Source: an uncultured Lachnospiraceae bacterium
GTDB taxonomy: Bacteria > Bacillota > Clostridia > Lachnospirales > Lachnospiraceae
Length of the DNA stretch: 61,453 nt
Reading direction: 5' to 3'
Assembly (NCBI GenBank): GCA_910579935.1
Contig: CAJTVQ010000023.1
Location: 1-61,453, forward strand
Positions within the stretch are counted from its first letter, which is position 1, and every line of letters starts with the position of its first letter. Below are positions 41,213 to 50,434 of the stretch, one piece after another. Below the pieces are notes generated by a model. The model was not told the origin of the DNA. It did not search any database and worked only from the letters and a program-made list of their open reading frames with translations. Made by a program: the position numbers and the translations under genes.

Positions 41213-42349
41213 TCAGCCCGTAATCCGCCGCACCGTATTCCACCACAGCTCCATCTGCACCTGCACATAATTCCCGAGACACTCTGACCGGAAAGACACT
41301 TTCTGCCGCTTCCCCTCTTTGGAAAGCGACAACCGGATACCTTCGGCAATTCCCTCCATATATGTCCGGCCCATTCCTTTCCCGGCAAAAAACAGCGCCT
41401 TTATCCCAATACCCGCCGCCAGATGGGGAAGGTTCAGCAAAATCTGCAGAAACGGCATATTTTTATAAATCAGATAAATACTGTTGCGGGAAGCCAGCCG
41501 CACCTTAAACTCATTATACCGCGAACCGCTGACAGCGCTCCCTGCATGGTACACCAGGGCATCCGGCGCATAATAATTTTCATAACCGGAAAGCCGTGCC
41601 CGGTATCCCACATCAATATCTTCCAGATACGCAAAGTGATTTTCATCAAAATAGCCGATGGTTTCAAATATACGCTTCCGGTAAACAGCCGCGCCCCCGC
41701 AGGCGGCAAATATCTTCGCCTCTTTTGTGTAAGTTCTCCGCGTCTTCCCCTTTCCCAGCGCAAACGCCCAGCCCAGGGAACAGTACAGATCACCCGCGTC
41801 GTCAATGACTTCCGGCTGGCGCATCGACAGCATTTTCGCACTTACGGAAAACGCATTCTTTCTCCTTACGATTGCCCGGTACAGATTCTTTACGCAGTCC
41901 TCGTCCACCTCGGTGTCATTATTTAACAACATCACATACTCCGTTTCAGCCAGACGGATTCCTTCATTTACCGCAGCACAGAACCCTTTGTTTTGGGAAA
42001 ACCGCACCAGACGGAAAGCAGGAGTCTTCTGTTCCGCCAGCCTGACGGCCAGTTCGGCGCTTCCGTCCGTAGAACCGTTGTCAATTACAATGATTTCCGG
42101 CACAAGGCTTCCCCTGTATAACGATTTCAGGCAGGCTTCCAGATAGCCGATGCCCTGATAGTTTGGAATGACTACCGTTATATCCGCTCTCTGTGTCCTT
42201 CCCTGCCTGCGGCCCACAGCATTCCGTTTTGTATTTTTCCGGTTCGCATCCTTCCACTTCCGGTTTCTGTGTTCCGTATTCCATCGTTGGTTTTTTCCCT
42301 TTTTTTTACTTTGTCGTTCCATATCCCACTTCCCGTCACCTTTTACCAT
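41213..42349 (-). CDS. GT2 glycosyltransferase with basic N-terminal extension
   Basis: Residues 1-55 are mostly Lys, Arg, Asn and Gln with no match. The GT-A domain follows: ITVVIPNYQGIGYLEACLKS, VIDNGSTDGSAE, NKGFCAAVNEGI, LLNNDTEVDED, FAYLEDIDVGYRARL. It resembles rhamnosyl- and N-acetylglucosaminyl-transferases that elongate cell-wall polysaccharides. It overlaps the upstream GT2 gene by 14 bases. Confidence 0.85.
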   Translation of the reverse strand: MVKGDGKWDMERQSKKKGKNQRWNTEHRNRKWKDANRKNTKRNAVGRRQGRTQRADITVVIPNYQGIGYLEACLKSLYRGSLVPEIIVIDNGSTDGSAELAVRLAEQKTPAFRLVRFSQNKGFCAAVNEGIRLAETEYVMLLNNDTEVDEDCVKNLYRAIVRRKNAFSVSAKMLSMRQPEVIDDAGDLYCSLGWAFALGKGKTRRTYTKEAKIFAACGGAAVYRKRIFETIGYFDENHFAYLEDIDVGYRARLSGYENYYAPDALVYHAGSAVSGSRYNEFKVRLASRNSIYLIYKNMPFLQILLNLPHLAAGIGIKALFFAGKGMGRTYMEGIAEGIRLSLSKEGKRQKVSFRSECLGNYVQVQMELWWNTVRRITG

Positions 42350-43853
42350 CTTGCATTCCCCGTTTGCCGCCGTCCTCCGGCATCCACACTACCGTATAGC
42401 CTTCCCTGCGCACCCGTCTGCCGAATTCCATGCACTGTTTTCTGCGCTCCCGTGAAATTCCGGACGGCTGCCGCTCCTGCTTTTCCGACTGCCTTTGCTT
42501 TTCCGACCGCCCTCGCTTTTCCAACTGTCTTTGCTTTCCCGGCATCCGCTGCCCTGTTTCCGCTCCTGGTTCCATTCCCGCACAGTCAAACCATCCGTCT
42601 GCGCCTTCCCGATAAGGCACTCCGAACACTTCTTCAAAAACCGGCCAAAGTTCCTCTCTGACGCGCATACACCGTATATCCGCGCCGCAGATTTCCTGCT
42701 GCAGAACGGCTCTATGCATATAACCGCTGAAATTCCTGTGCAGCCCGGCGTATAGTCTCTTCCCGTTTTTATCAAACGCACCGCCGCAGATCCGCTTCCT
42801 GCCATCCAGCAGCCGTCCTGCCACGACTCCCACATCCCTGCGCTGCCCGAACATATTCCTTCCATAATCAATCCGGTAAAATCCCAGATGCTTCGTATGG
42901 CCCACTGTTCCCTGCCATCCCCTCGCATGCAGGAAATCCTCCAGCGCTCTTTTTCCGGCTTCGTAGGCATAACGCTTGCTCTCCGGATTTTCCGCCGTGG
43001 ACGAATCATGACACCGCCAGTGATAGAGCACTTTGGGCACATGAACCACCGCTTTCCGCCCTGCCGGTGCCTGCCTGCCGCCTGCCGAATCTTCATACAG
43101 CAGTTTCCCGACTGCACGCAGAACCAGGTCATAATCCTGCGCCCCGTCATACGCTGCCCGAAATCCCAATTCCAGCATCAGCTCCCGCTTCATCACCGTA
43201 AAATGACATATATAATTATTGGAAAGCAGCAGATCCACATTCAGCTCCGGCTTAAAATGCGGTTCATAAAATTCCGTCAGTTCCCCGTTCCCTTTATCTT
43301 CATCGGAATACAAAAGCCACGGTGTATTACCGTTGTTTTCCCTCTCATTTATCGCTGCCGCCATTTCATACAGGGCATCCGGCGTCAGCACGTCGTCATG
43401 ATCCAGCAGTCCGACATAGTCCCCCGCGGCCGCCTCCAGCGCCCGGTTGGTATTCTCCGATATTCCTCCGTTTTCTTTTAACGGAAGATAGATGAGCCGG
43501 CTGTCCGTATAAGTTTCTATAAGTTCCCTTACCTGCCCCGAACGGCTGGCATCGGCTATGATCAGTTCCAGATTGCCGTAACTCTGCCCAAGTACGGATT
43601 CCACCATTTCCTGCAGATATTCCTCTTTTGTTTCATAAGCGGGAACAAGGATACTGAACTTATAATGGTATTTACTGGCTGACGCCCTCTGCTTTGCAAG
43701 GCAGTCCTCCTCCGGCGGTTCATAACGGTAAGGAGAACCTTTTTCACTCATTATCCGCTCCAAGGACGCATAATATGCACTTTTTAATCCATTTTTCCGT
43801 AAATAATAATAAGCTTTCCGCAGATTGCCGATTTTAAATATTCCTTGTCCCAT
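42336..43853 (-). CDS. GT2 glycosyltransferase with a partial second domain
   Basis: ATG at 43853 (MGQGIFKIGN) is preferred on ribosome site. The first GT-A domain is complete: FSILVPAYETKEEYLQEMV, IADASRSGQVREL, NTNRALEAAAGDYVGLLDHD, NYICHFTVMKRELM, GAQDYDLVLRA. After LGFYRIDYG comes only what resembles the C-terminal half of a second GT2 domain (RRDVGVVAGRLLDG ... VPYREGADGWFDC). Compared with the tandem enzyme at 45954, about 100 residues of domain two are absent. Between 470 and 495 lies a Glu-Lys-Gln-Arg repeat encoded by an 18-bp DNA repeat. Confidence 0.85.
   Translation of the reverse strand: MGQGIFKIGNLRKAYYYLRKNGLKSAYYASLERIMSEKGSPYRYEPPEEDCLAKQRASASKYHYKFSILVPAYETKEEYLQEMVESVLGQSYGNLELIIADASRSGQVRELIETYTDSRLIYLPLKENGGISENTNRALEAAAGDYVGLLDHDDVLTPDALYEMAAAINERENNGNTPWLLYSDEDKGNGELTEFYEPHFKPELNVDLLLSNNYICHFTVMKRELMLELGFRAAYDGAQDYDLVLRAVGKLLYEDSAGGRQAPAGRKAVVHVPKVLYHWRCHDSSTAENPESKRYAYEAGKRALEDFLHARGWQGTVGHTKHLGFYRIDYGRNMFGQRRDVGVVAGRLLDGRKRICGGAFDKNGKRLYAGLHRNFSGYMHRAVLQQEICGADIRCMRVREELWPVFEEVFGVPYREGADGWFDCAGMEPGAETGQRMPGKQRQLEKRGRSEKQRQSEKQERQPSGISRERRKQCMEFGRRVRREGYTVVWMPEDGGKRGMQDGKR
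42478..42540. repeat. 18-bp tandem repeat inside a GT2 gene
   Basis: Units 42478-42495, 42496-42513 and 42514-42531, plus half a unit, share TGCTTTTCCGAC/ACTG-like sequence. The repeat length keeps frame and encodes six-residue S-E-K-Q-R-Q units. Confidence 0.75.
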
Positions 43854-43985
43854 TCTTCCTTCCATTCTGTCTGCGCCTGCACACCTGTTCCGCATCTGTT
43901 TCATCTGAAATACGTACACTTTTTGAAAAGGGGAAGAAACCCGCCCTTATGCGAATTCCTTCCCTTATTCTGCCTTTCCCTTTTA

Positions 43986-45707
43986 TCAGATATGTGCCTT
44001 CAAAGCCTCTGTCAGTTTCTCTACTTTATCCTTTGCATCCTCCAGGCTGGTTCCCTTCACACCCATATAGAACTTCAGCTTCGGTTCCGTACCGGAAGGA
44101 CGGGCGCAGCACCAGGAGTCGTTGGTCAGGTCGAAGTAAAGTACATTGGACTTCGGAAGTCCTGTCCCGCTCTCTGCCCCGGTTTCCAGGTTCACTACTT
44201 TTCCGCTGTCATAATCCCTCACCTCGATCACTTTCAGCTCTCCGAATTCCTTCGGCGGATTGCTTCTTAACTTATCCATGATTTCCGCAATCTGCTTCGA
44301 ACCTTCGATTCCCTTCAGTGTAATCGCATACTGCGTCTCTTTGAAATATCCGTATTTTTCATACAGTTCCAGCATCTGATCCCATACGGTCTTACCGTTT
44401 TTCTTGCACCATGCAGCCATTTCACACAGACACATAACCGCCACTACGGCATCCTTATCCCTTGCATGGGTTCCCGCCAGACAGCCGTAGCTTTCTTCCA
44501 GACCGAACACATAGTTGTTGGAACCGCTCTGCTCAAACCACTTAATCTGCTCGCCGATGTATTTGAAACCGGTCAGTACCTCAATGCATTTTACATGATA
44601 ATCGTCGCAGATTGCCTTTGCCATATTCGTTGTAACAATAGTTGTTACCAGTGCGGGATTCTCCGGCATGATCCCGCCTGCCGTCCTTTCCCGTAAAATA
44701 TATTCCGCAATAAGCATACCGGACATATTTCCCGTAAACGGTACATATTCGCCGCTCTTGGTATCCAGTGCATAAATACCCAGTCTATCCGCATCCGGAT
44801 CGGTAGCAAGGACGATATCCGCATTTTTCTCCTTCGCCAGCTTCAGTGCAAGCGTAAAGGCTTTCGGGTCTTCCGGATTCGGGTATTCCAAGGTCGTGAA
44901 GTCCGGATCGGGCATCTCCTGCTCCGGCACTACATATACATGTTTGAAGCCCAGCTCGGAAAGGATACGCCGAACCGGCACGTTTCCCGTTCCGTTGAAA
45001 GGAGAATATACGATTTTCATATCATCCGCCATCTCTTTGATGATTTCCGGATGGATGATCTGTTTCTTCAGTTCTGCCATATAAGCATCATCTATTTCTG
45101 CACCGATCACCTGATAAAGACCTGCTGCCATGGCATCTTCCTTACTCATCGTCTTCACTTCATGGTAATCCGTAACGTTTTTCACTTCCGTAATGATTTC
45201 CTTGTCCTTCGGCGCCGTTACCTGCGCACCATCCTCCCAGTATGCCTTGTAACCGTTGTACTCCGGCGGATTATGGCTCGCTGTAATAACGATACCCGAG
45301 ATGCATCCCAATGTCCTCAGCGCAAAAGAAAGTTCCGGCGTGGGACGCAGCGCATCAAACACATATGCCTTAATGCCGTTTGCCGCCAGACAAAGAGCCG
45401 CTTCGTCAGCAAATTCCGGCGACTTCCTTCTGGAATCATATGCAATGGCGACACCCTTCTCTTTGCCGCCCTGCTTCAGTATGTAATTGGCAAGGCCCTG
45501 CGTCGCCTTACGCACCGTATAGATATTCATGCGGTTCGTTCCTGCACCGATCACGCCTCTCAGTCCTCCGGTACCGAATTCCAATTCTTTATAGAAACGG
45601 TCTTCAATCTCTTTTTCGTTGCCCTTGATCGCTTCAAGTTCTTTTTTCGTATCTTCGTCAAAATACGCATCGCTTAACCAAAAGTTAAATTCATCCATGT
45701 AACCCAT
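43986..45707 (-). CDS. pgcA: phosphoglucomutase/phosphomannomutase
   Basis: The 573-residue alpha-D-phosphohexomutase has catalytic Ser in TASHNPPEYNGYKAYW, the metal loop ATDPDADRLGIY, sugar-binding GLEESYGCLAG and phosphate-binding RPSGTEPKLKFY. It converts glucose-6-phosphate to glucose-1-phosphate, the RfbA substrate, so it supplies the rhamnose pathway next door. It has its own promoter and GGAGGAG site. Confidence 0.93.
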   Translation of the reverse strand: MGYMDEFNFWLSDAYFDEDTKKELEAIKGNEKEIEDRFYKELEFGTGGLRGVIGAGTNRMNIYTVRKATQGLANYILKQGGKEKGVAIAYDSRRKSPEFADEAALCLAANGIKAYVFDALRPTPELSFALRTLGCISGIVITASHNPPEYNGYKAYWEDGAQVTAPKDKEIITEVKNVTDYHEVKTMSKEDAMAAGLYQVIGAEIDDAYMAELKKQIIHPEIIKEMADDMKIVYSPFNGTGNVPVRRILSELGFKHVYVVPEQEMPDPDFTTLEYPNPEDPKAFTLALKLAKEKNADIVLATDPDADRLGIYALDTKSGEYVPFTGNMSGMLIAEYILRERTAGGIMPENPALVTTIVTTNMAKAICDDYHVKCIEVLTGFKYIGEQIKWFEQSGSNNYVFGLEESYGCLAGTHARDKDAVVAVMCLCEMAAWCKKNGKTVWDQMLELYEKYGYFKETQYAITLKGIEGSKQIAEIMDKLRSNPPKEFGELKVIEVRDYDSGKVVNLETGAESGTGLPKSNVLYFDLTNDSWCCARPSGTEPKLKFYMGVKGTSLEDAKDKVEKLTEALKAHI

Positions 45708-45745
45708 TTTCTGCTCCTCCTGTTTTATAGTTTGCCGACGCTTAT

Positions 45746-45774
45746 ATCATACCATATTCTTCCCGATTTTGAAA
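45746..45774 (-). promoter_or_regulatory. promoter of pgcA
   Basis: TTTCAA and TATGAT are 17 bases apart on the minus strand, about 40 bases before the start. Confidence 0.6.
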
Positions 45775-45840
45775 GTGTTATGTTTTCCTTATTATAGGAA
45801 ACGTTAACGTGCTGTCGGAGTGTTTTTGACCATTGCTGCC

Positions 45841-45957
45841 ATGAAACTGAAAGAAGAAGCGGATTATTATCTGCCCCAGATCAATTATCTGAAATCCCTG
45901 CTGGAGCAAAACAACATTCCCTTTGACCTGGACACCCTGCCCCGCTCTGCTCCTTAA
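45841..45957 (+). pseudogene. short coding-like fragment, unknown origin
   Basis: The 38-codon frame MKLKEEADYYLPQINYLKSL... ends four bases inside the convergent GT2 gene. Composition is protein-like (amphipathic helix) but no ribosome site precedes it and in-frame sequence extends upstream of the ATG. It could be the tail of a lost gene, or chance. Confidence 0.25.
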
Positions 45958-47912
45958 ACCCTCAAAGAAAAATCGCTCCGGTCCAGTGAAAAATTCACAT
46001 TATAATAAGGATCCCCTTTCTCCAGCGCCTCTTTCCATTTCTTCCGGAACCGTTCCGACTCTTCATCATATCTTTTTGCCTTTTCTCCCTGGTCGTCCAG
46101 CCCCCTTGATACAGATTCAAAGTGATACAGCTCCGCAAAAGGCGTAAATACATTCAGATATCCCGCTTCCCTCAGTTTCATGCAGAAATCCACATCATTC
46201 AGCGACACCGCAAAGGATTCATCCAGTCCTCCCACTTTCCAGTACAGTTCCTTTGACACCATCAGACAGGCTCCCGTCACTGCCGACACATCCTGCGCAT
46301 AACAGAGCCGCCCCATATAGCCCAGATTCTCCCGGTGCTGTCCGTAATGGCTGTGTCCCGCGGTACGGTGTGCCCCCAGCGCCAGCACCACTCCGGCATG
46401 CTGTATCGTCTTATTCTCATAATAAAGCTTGGCCCCCACGGCGCCTACATCCTCCCGCTGGGCATACATTAAGAGTTCCTCCATCCAGTTTACGGTAATC
46501 ACCTGCGTATCGTTATTCAAAAGCAGTATATATTCCCCCTCCGCTTCCTTAACCCCCATGTTATTCACCGCGGAATAATTAAAACTTCCATTATAAGTAA
46601 TTACCTTCACCTGTTCCTTATCTTTCAGTTCTTCGTAATAGTCCCATATTTCCGGTGTTTCGCTGTTATTTTCCACCACGATGATTTCAAAATTATCGTA
46701 GGTGGATTTCTCAAAAATGGAAGTGATGCACCTGCGCAGATCCGCCTCATGGTCTTTATTGGCAATCACGATCGAGATCTTCGGATTACCGATAATCTGA
46801 TAACTTATTTTAAAAATCGTTTCGAATGCCCTCGTGCTGGTAATCTTAAAATGTGTATACCCGTGTTTCTTCAGATGTTCCGCTACCGCTCCCTTTGCCG
46901 CATCTATGGCATACGTTTTTGCCGCTATGCCGCTTGCCGTGCTGCCTGCGTGAGAACGCCAGTAATACATCAGTCTCGGCACATGCACGATCTTCTCCGC
47001 CCGGTCCGTCAGGCGCAGTATCATATCATGATCCTGGCTTCCGTCAAATTTGGAACGGAACAGTTCATCCCCATCCAGCAGCTTTCTGCTGAATACGCTG
47101 AAATGGCAGATATAATTGTTGGCCCGCAGATTGTCCACTGCATAGTCCGGCTTAAAATGCATCGTCAGCATTTTATTGATATCATTATTTTTAAACGTTG
47201 TCTCGTCACAGTAAATATAATCGGCGCCCTGTTCATTGATAACCTTCACATATTCATACAGTACCGAAGGATGCAGAATATCGTCCTGGTCGAATAAACC
47301 GATGTATTCACCCGTGGCCAGTTTCAGACATTCGTTGGTATTTCCGGCAATGCCTCCGTTCTTTTCCAGCTTCTTATACACAATCCTTCCGTCCGCCCGT
47401 TTGGCATACTCCCGGCAGATTTCTCCTATATAACCGTGCTCTTCATCGGAGCCGTCGGCCAGACACAGTTCCCAGTTCTCATACGTCTGATTCATGACAG
47501 AATCCAGCATGGCAATCTGAAATTCCCGCTGATTATTCCAAAGCGGCACCAGTATGCTTATTTTTACCCGGTTCGGAAAAACGGTCTCCCGCTCCTCTTT
47601 TCTTAGCGCCTCATCCGGAAAACTGGCCGTACCGAAATGGGCCATCACTTCCAGCTCTCGCTTCTTGTACTTCACCTTTGCCCAGATTCCCCGCAGATTT
47701 CCGCAGTTTTTCAGCCGGTTTCCCTGCCGGATACAGTAATGCATCACTTTCCGCAGCGGGGCGCTCATCTTCCAAAGCGGATTGTTCTTAATGCGGTTCA
47801 GCTTAAACGTAAGCTCGTCGTTCTTCTCCTCCAGTTCTGCCACCCGGCCGGCCAGATCCGCACACTTGATATGCTCTTTTTCATACGCCTCTTTATAATC
47901 TGTTATTTCCAT
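45954..47912 (-). CDS. tandem-domain GT2 glycosyltransferase
   Basis: The 652-residue protein (start ATG 47912, with GAGG 6 bases upstream) has an N-terminal coiled coil (about 12-45) and two complete GT-A domains. Domain one: VKISILVPLWNNQREFQIAM, LFDQDDILHP, NYICHFSVFSRKLL, DGSQDHDMILRL. Domain two: PKISIVIANKDHEADL, VENNSETPEIW, LLLNNDTQVITVNW, GACLMVSKELYWKVGGLDES, NDVDFCMKLREAGY. Such bifunctional enzymes can make alternating disaccharide repeats (family knowledge). Confidence 0.9.
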   Translation of the reverse strand: MEITDYKEAYEKEHIKCADLAGRVAELEEKNDELTFKLNRIKNNPLWKMSAPLRKVMHYCIRQGNRLKNCGNLRGIWAKVKYKKRELEVMAHFGTASFPDEALRKEERETVFPNRVKISILVPLWNNQREFQIAMLDSVMNQTYENWELCLADGSDEEHGYIGEICREYAKRADGRIVYKKLEKNGGIAGNTNECLKLATGEYIGLFDQDDILHPSVLYEYVKVINEQGADYIYCDETTFKNNDINKMLTMHFKPDYAVDNLRANNYICHFSVFSRKLLDGDELFRSKFDGSQDHDMILRLTDRAEKIVHVPRLMYYWRSHAGSTASGIAAKTYAIDAAKGAVAEHLKKHGYTHFKITSTRAFETIFKISYQIIGNPKISIVIANKDHEADLRRCITSIFEKSTYDNFEIIVVENNSETPEIWDYYEELKDKEQVKVITYNGSFNYSAVNNMGVKEAEGEYILLLNNDTQVITVNWMEELLMYAQREDVGAVGAKLYYENKTIQHAGVVLALGAHRTAGHSHYGQHRENLGYMGRLCYAQDVSAVTGACLMVSKELYWKVGGLDESFAVSLNDVDFCMKLREAGYLNVFTPFAELYHFESVSRGLDDQGEKAKRYDEESERFRKKWKEALEKGDPYYNVNFSLDRSDFSLRV

Positions 47913-48056
47913 CGCTTTCCTCATTTCCGCTCTTCTTTATCCGTCCCATTTATCCATTCATCCATGCATTCGTTCCGTATCCGGCCGGATGCCGGAATTT
48001 TCCCGCATACATACGTTTCTCCCCATTCTCCTTTTCCCTGTCTGACAGTGCCGGAA

Positions 48057-50234
48057 TCAGACCGTCAGATACCGGTTCGTCCACGAATACAGCCGCTGTC
48101 CCGAACATTTATCCCTGACCAGCACTCCAATCCGGTACGCCCCGGACGGCAGATCCCTGTTCCCGACAAGAACAGAGAAACCCGTCAGCCCCACATTCAC
48201 CTGATCCGGAAGATTTTCCTCCACATCCTTCCTCGGCAGGGAGTCCACTGCTACAGACCACACCCCGCAGGTACGGGAGCCCGTCTGCACCGCCTGTTCC
48301 GATGCGCCGGCCTGTTTTGTGCATGTCTCCGGTTCCCGCCCGAAAATCAGACGTTTCTCATAGCAGGCATTATCCGATCCCGTCACAAACGCATATCCCT
48401 GAATCAGATACATCCTGTCTTTTCCCCCGGTTCTTTCCTCCGCTTCCGTCAGACCGTTCCCCTGCTTTCGGACGGTTAAAAATTTTCCCACCGTTCCGGC
48501 ATACTCCAAACTCACCATCACACAGGCATCTTCCCGGCATTTCACATCCAGCCGTTCTTCCTCCGGCTTCCCGCTTCGTATCTGCGGGTTCCAGTCATAA
48601 TCGGCCCTCAGTTCAAAACCCGTGCTCAGCATATCTCCTGCCAGATATTTATGGTAAAAAGGATCCGCCCCGTACATGCGCGGATGCCGCTCATACAGTT
48701 TATCCTTTTCCCCCAGCAGACGCTCCAGCTTCTCCCGTCCGTCATCCTTTCCGCGGCTCATCGACTCATAATGGTACAGCGCCGCATCCTGCAGCACCAC
48801 ATTATAATATCCTTTTTCAAATAAAGTAAAACAGAAATCCACATCATTAAATGCCACCGGCAGTTCTTCCGGGAAACCTCCCGCCTCCGCATACTTTTTC
48901 CGCTCTACCGCAAGGCAGGCTCCGGTTACTGCGGTCACATTACGCTCCCGCCGGTTCCAGCCATAATAATAATCCGCATCATCTTCCTTAAACTGCAGCT
49001 TGTGCACCGGCCCCGGGCGAAGATTGACAATGCCCGCATGTTGGATGCGCCGGCTGTCCGGATAATACAGCTTCACTCCTACCGCCCCGGTATACCGCCG
49101 TTTCGCCCTGCCGTACAGACGGTCCAGCAGGTTTTCCTGCTCCTTTGCCCCATCCGCCGTCATTTCCACATCATCGTTCAGAAACAGCAGCACATCCCCG
49201 GAAGCAGCCGCTGCCCCTTTATTGCACATCCCGGAAAAATGAAAAGGCATCTTTTCATAATGGTAAAAATACCGGATCTTCTTTCCGTCCGCCTTTTCCT
49301 GCCTTTCCATCCAGTCTTCCAGCTCCTTCCGCACCCGGTCCGCACTGCCGTTATCCACCACGATCACCTCACAGGCAGATACCTGTTCCGCTTCCCGCAC
49401 CAGCCTCTGTACTGCCCCGATGCACCGCTTTAAAACTTCTATATTATCTTTAGAGGGAATCACGATGGACAGAATTTCTTCCCTCCTGCTTTCCCTGCCG
49501 TTTCTTTCCCCTGCCGGACACCCGCTCCGTTCCAGCGGCCGTGAGCAGAGCAGTTCCATTTCACGGTTGCTCCGCGCATGGAACAGCACTTCATCCATAT
49601 GTCCAACGGGAAATCCAAACCCGTCCCCTTCTTCTGCACAGCTATCCCTTACCGTAAATCCACCGCACTTTACGGCCAGGACATAACACAGCCGGTACAT
49701 TGCGGCATGACCGCTTCCGCCTTTTCCTTCCTCTTGCCCGATCCAGTCCTTTTCCGCCTTTGTCAGCTCCCTCAGCGCCCTCATGCGCACGGCAAAGATG
49801 TTTCCGAAATAGAAATACGACAAAAACGTATCCGGCGACCAATCGGGTTTGAACCAGGGAGTATAGCGTATGCCGTCCGGCCCCAACACATCCTCATCCC
49901 CATAGGCTATATCCGTATCCCGGTTCCGTTCAAAGTAATCCGCTGTTACCCTTTCCGCAATTTCGCTTACGGTTCCGTCCTTTCCGACGAACAAAGCCAC
50001 ATCTGCTTTCTCCGCCCCCATCATCTCCCCGTTCAGATAATCCCAAAAAACCTCATAAGGCACCTGACGCACTGATAACCGCCCGGTTTCCGCTTCCTCT
50101 CCAAACTTCTCCGCTTCCACACGCCGTATCCATCCGTCATAAGTAACCGTCTTCTTTTCCAGCATTCTGTCATATTTCCATCGCTGCCACGCGGTCAGCC
50201 CGTCCTTCACCCGCTGCTTTAATCCGTCCATCAT
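48057..50234 (-). CDS. GT2 glycosyltransferase with degenerate first domain and C-terminal beta domain
   Basis: Residues 60-165 look like the second half of a GT2 domain (IAYGDEDVLGPDGIRYTPWF). Residues 250-510 are a full GT-A domain: ILSIVIPSKDNIEVLKRCIG, VIVVDNGSADRVRKEL, LLFLNDDVEMTADG, GACLAVERKKYAEAGGFPE, FNDVDFCFTLFEKGYY. The last 170 residues are probably an all-beta domain (VGLTGFSVLVGNRDLPSGAY). The first real ATG at 50234 is used; an in-frame TTG lies 12 codons upstream. Confidence 0.82.
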   Translation of the reverse strand: MMDGLKQRVKDGLTAWQRWKYDRMLEKKTVTYDGWIRRVEAEKFGEEAETGRLSVRQVPYEVFWDYLNGEMMGAEKADVALFVGKDGTVSEIAERVTADYFERNRDTDIAYGDEDVLGPDGIRYTPWFKPDWSPDTFLSYFYFGNIFAVRMRALRELTKAEKDWIGQEEGKGGSGHAAMYRLCYVLAVKCGGFTVRDSCAEEGDGFGFPVGHMDEVLFHARSNREMELLCSRPLERSGCPAGERNGRESRREEILSIVIPSKDNIEVLKRCIGAVQRLVREAEQVSACEVIVVDNGSADRVRKELEDWMERQEKADGKKIRYFYHYEKMPFHFSGMCNKGAAAASGDVLLFLNDDVEMTADGAKEQENLLDRLYGRAKRRYTGAVGVKLYYPDSRRIQHAGIVNLRPGPVHKLQFKEDDADYYYGWNRRERNVTAVTGACLAVERKKYAEAGGFPEELPVAFNDVDFCFTLFEKGYYNVVLQDAALYHYESMSRGKDDGREKLERLLGEKDKLYERHPRMYGADPFYHKYLAGDMLSTGFELRADYDWNPQIRSGKPEEERLDVKCREDACVMVSLEYAGTVGKFLTVRKQGNGLTEAEERTGGKDRMYLIQGYAFVTGSDNACYEKRLIFGREPETCTKQAGASEQAVQTGSRTCGVWSVAVDSLPRKDVEENLPDQVNVGLTGFSVLVGNRDLPSGAYRIGVLVRDKCSGQRLYSWTNRYLTV

Positions 50235-50296
50235 ACCAGCACCCAATCCAAAAATCGCTTCCCGTCTCAAATCTGTCCCAATTCCGAAGTCAACAA

Positions 50297-50316
50297 CCCC
50301 GCTGCAGGCAGCGGGG
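50297..50316 (-). terminator. GC-rich hairpin between two polysaccharide genes
   Basis: CCCCGCTGC and GCAGCGGGG form a 9-bp stem with a 2-base loop in the 200-base gap before the GT2 start. The following sequence (TTGTTGAC) is a poor T-run; attenuation is possible. Confidence 0.45.
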
Positions 50317-50434
50317 CATCAATCCTACAGCGCTGCAAAGCGCCAACACATCAAAGCGGTGCCGGCATGTGACCCTCACGGCATTCGCTAAATATACGTG
50401 CGGACACGTCTGCCTGGCTCACTGCCCGCGGAAA

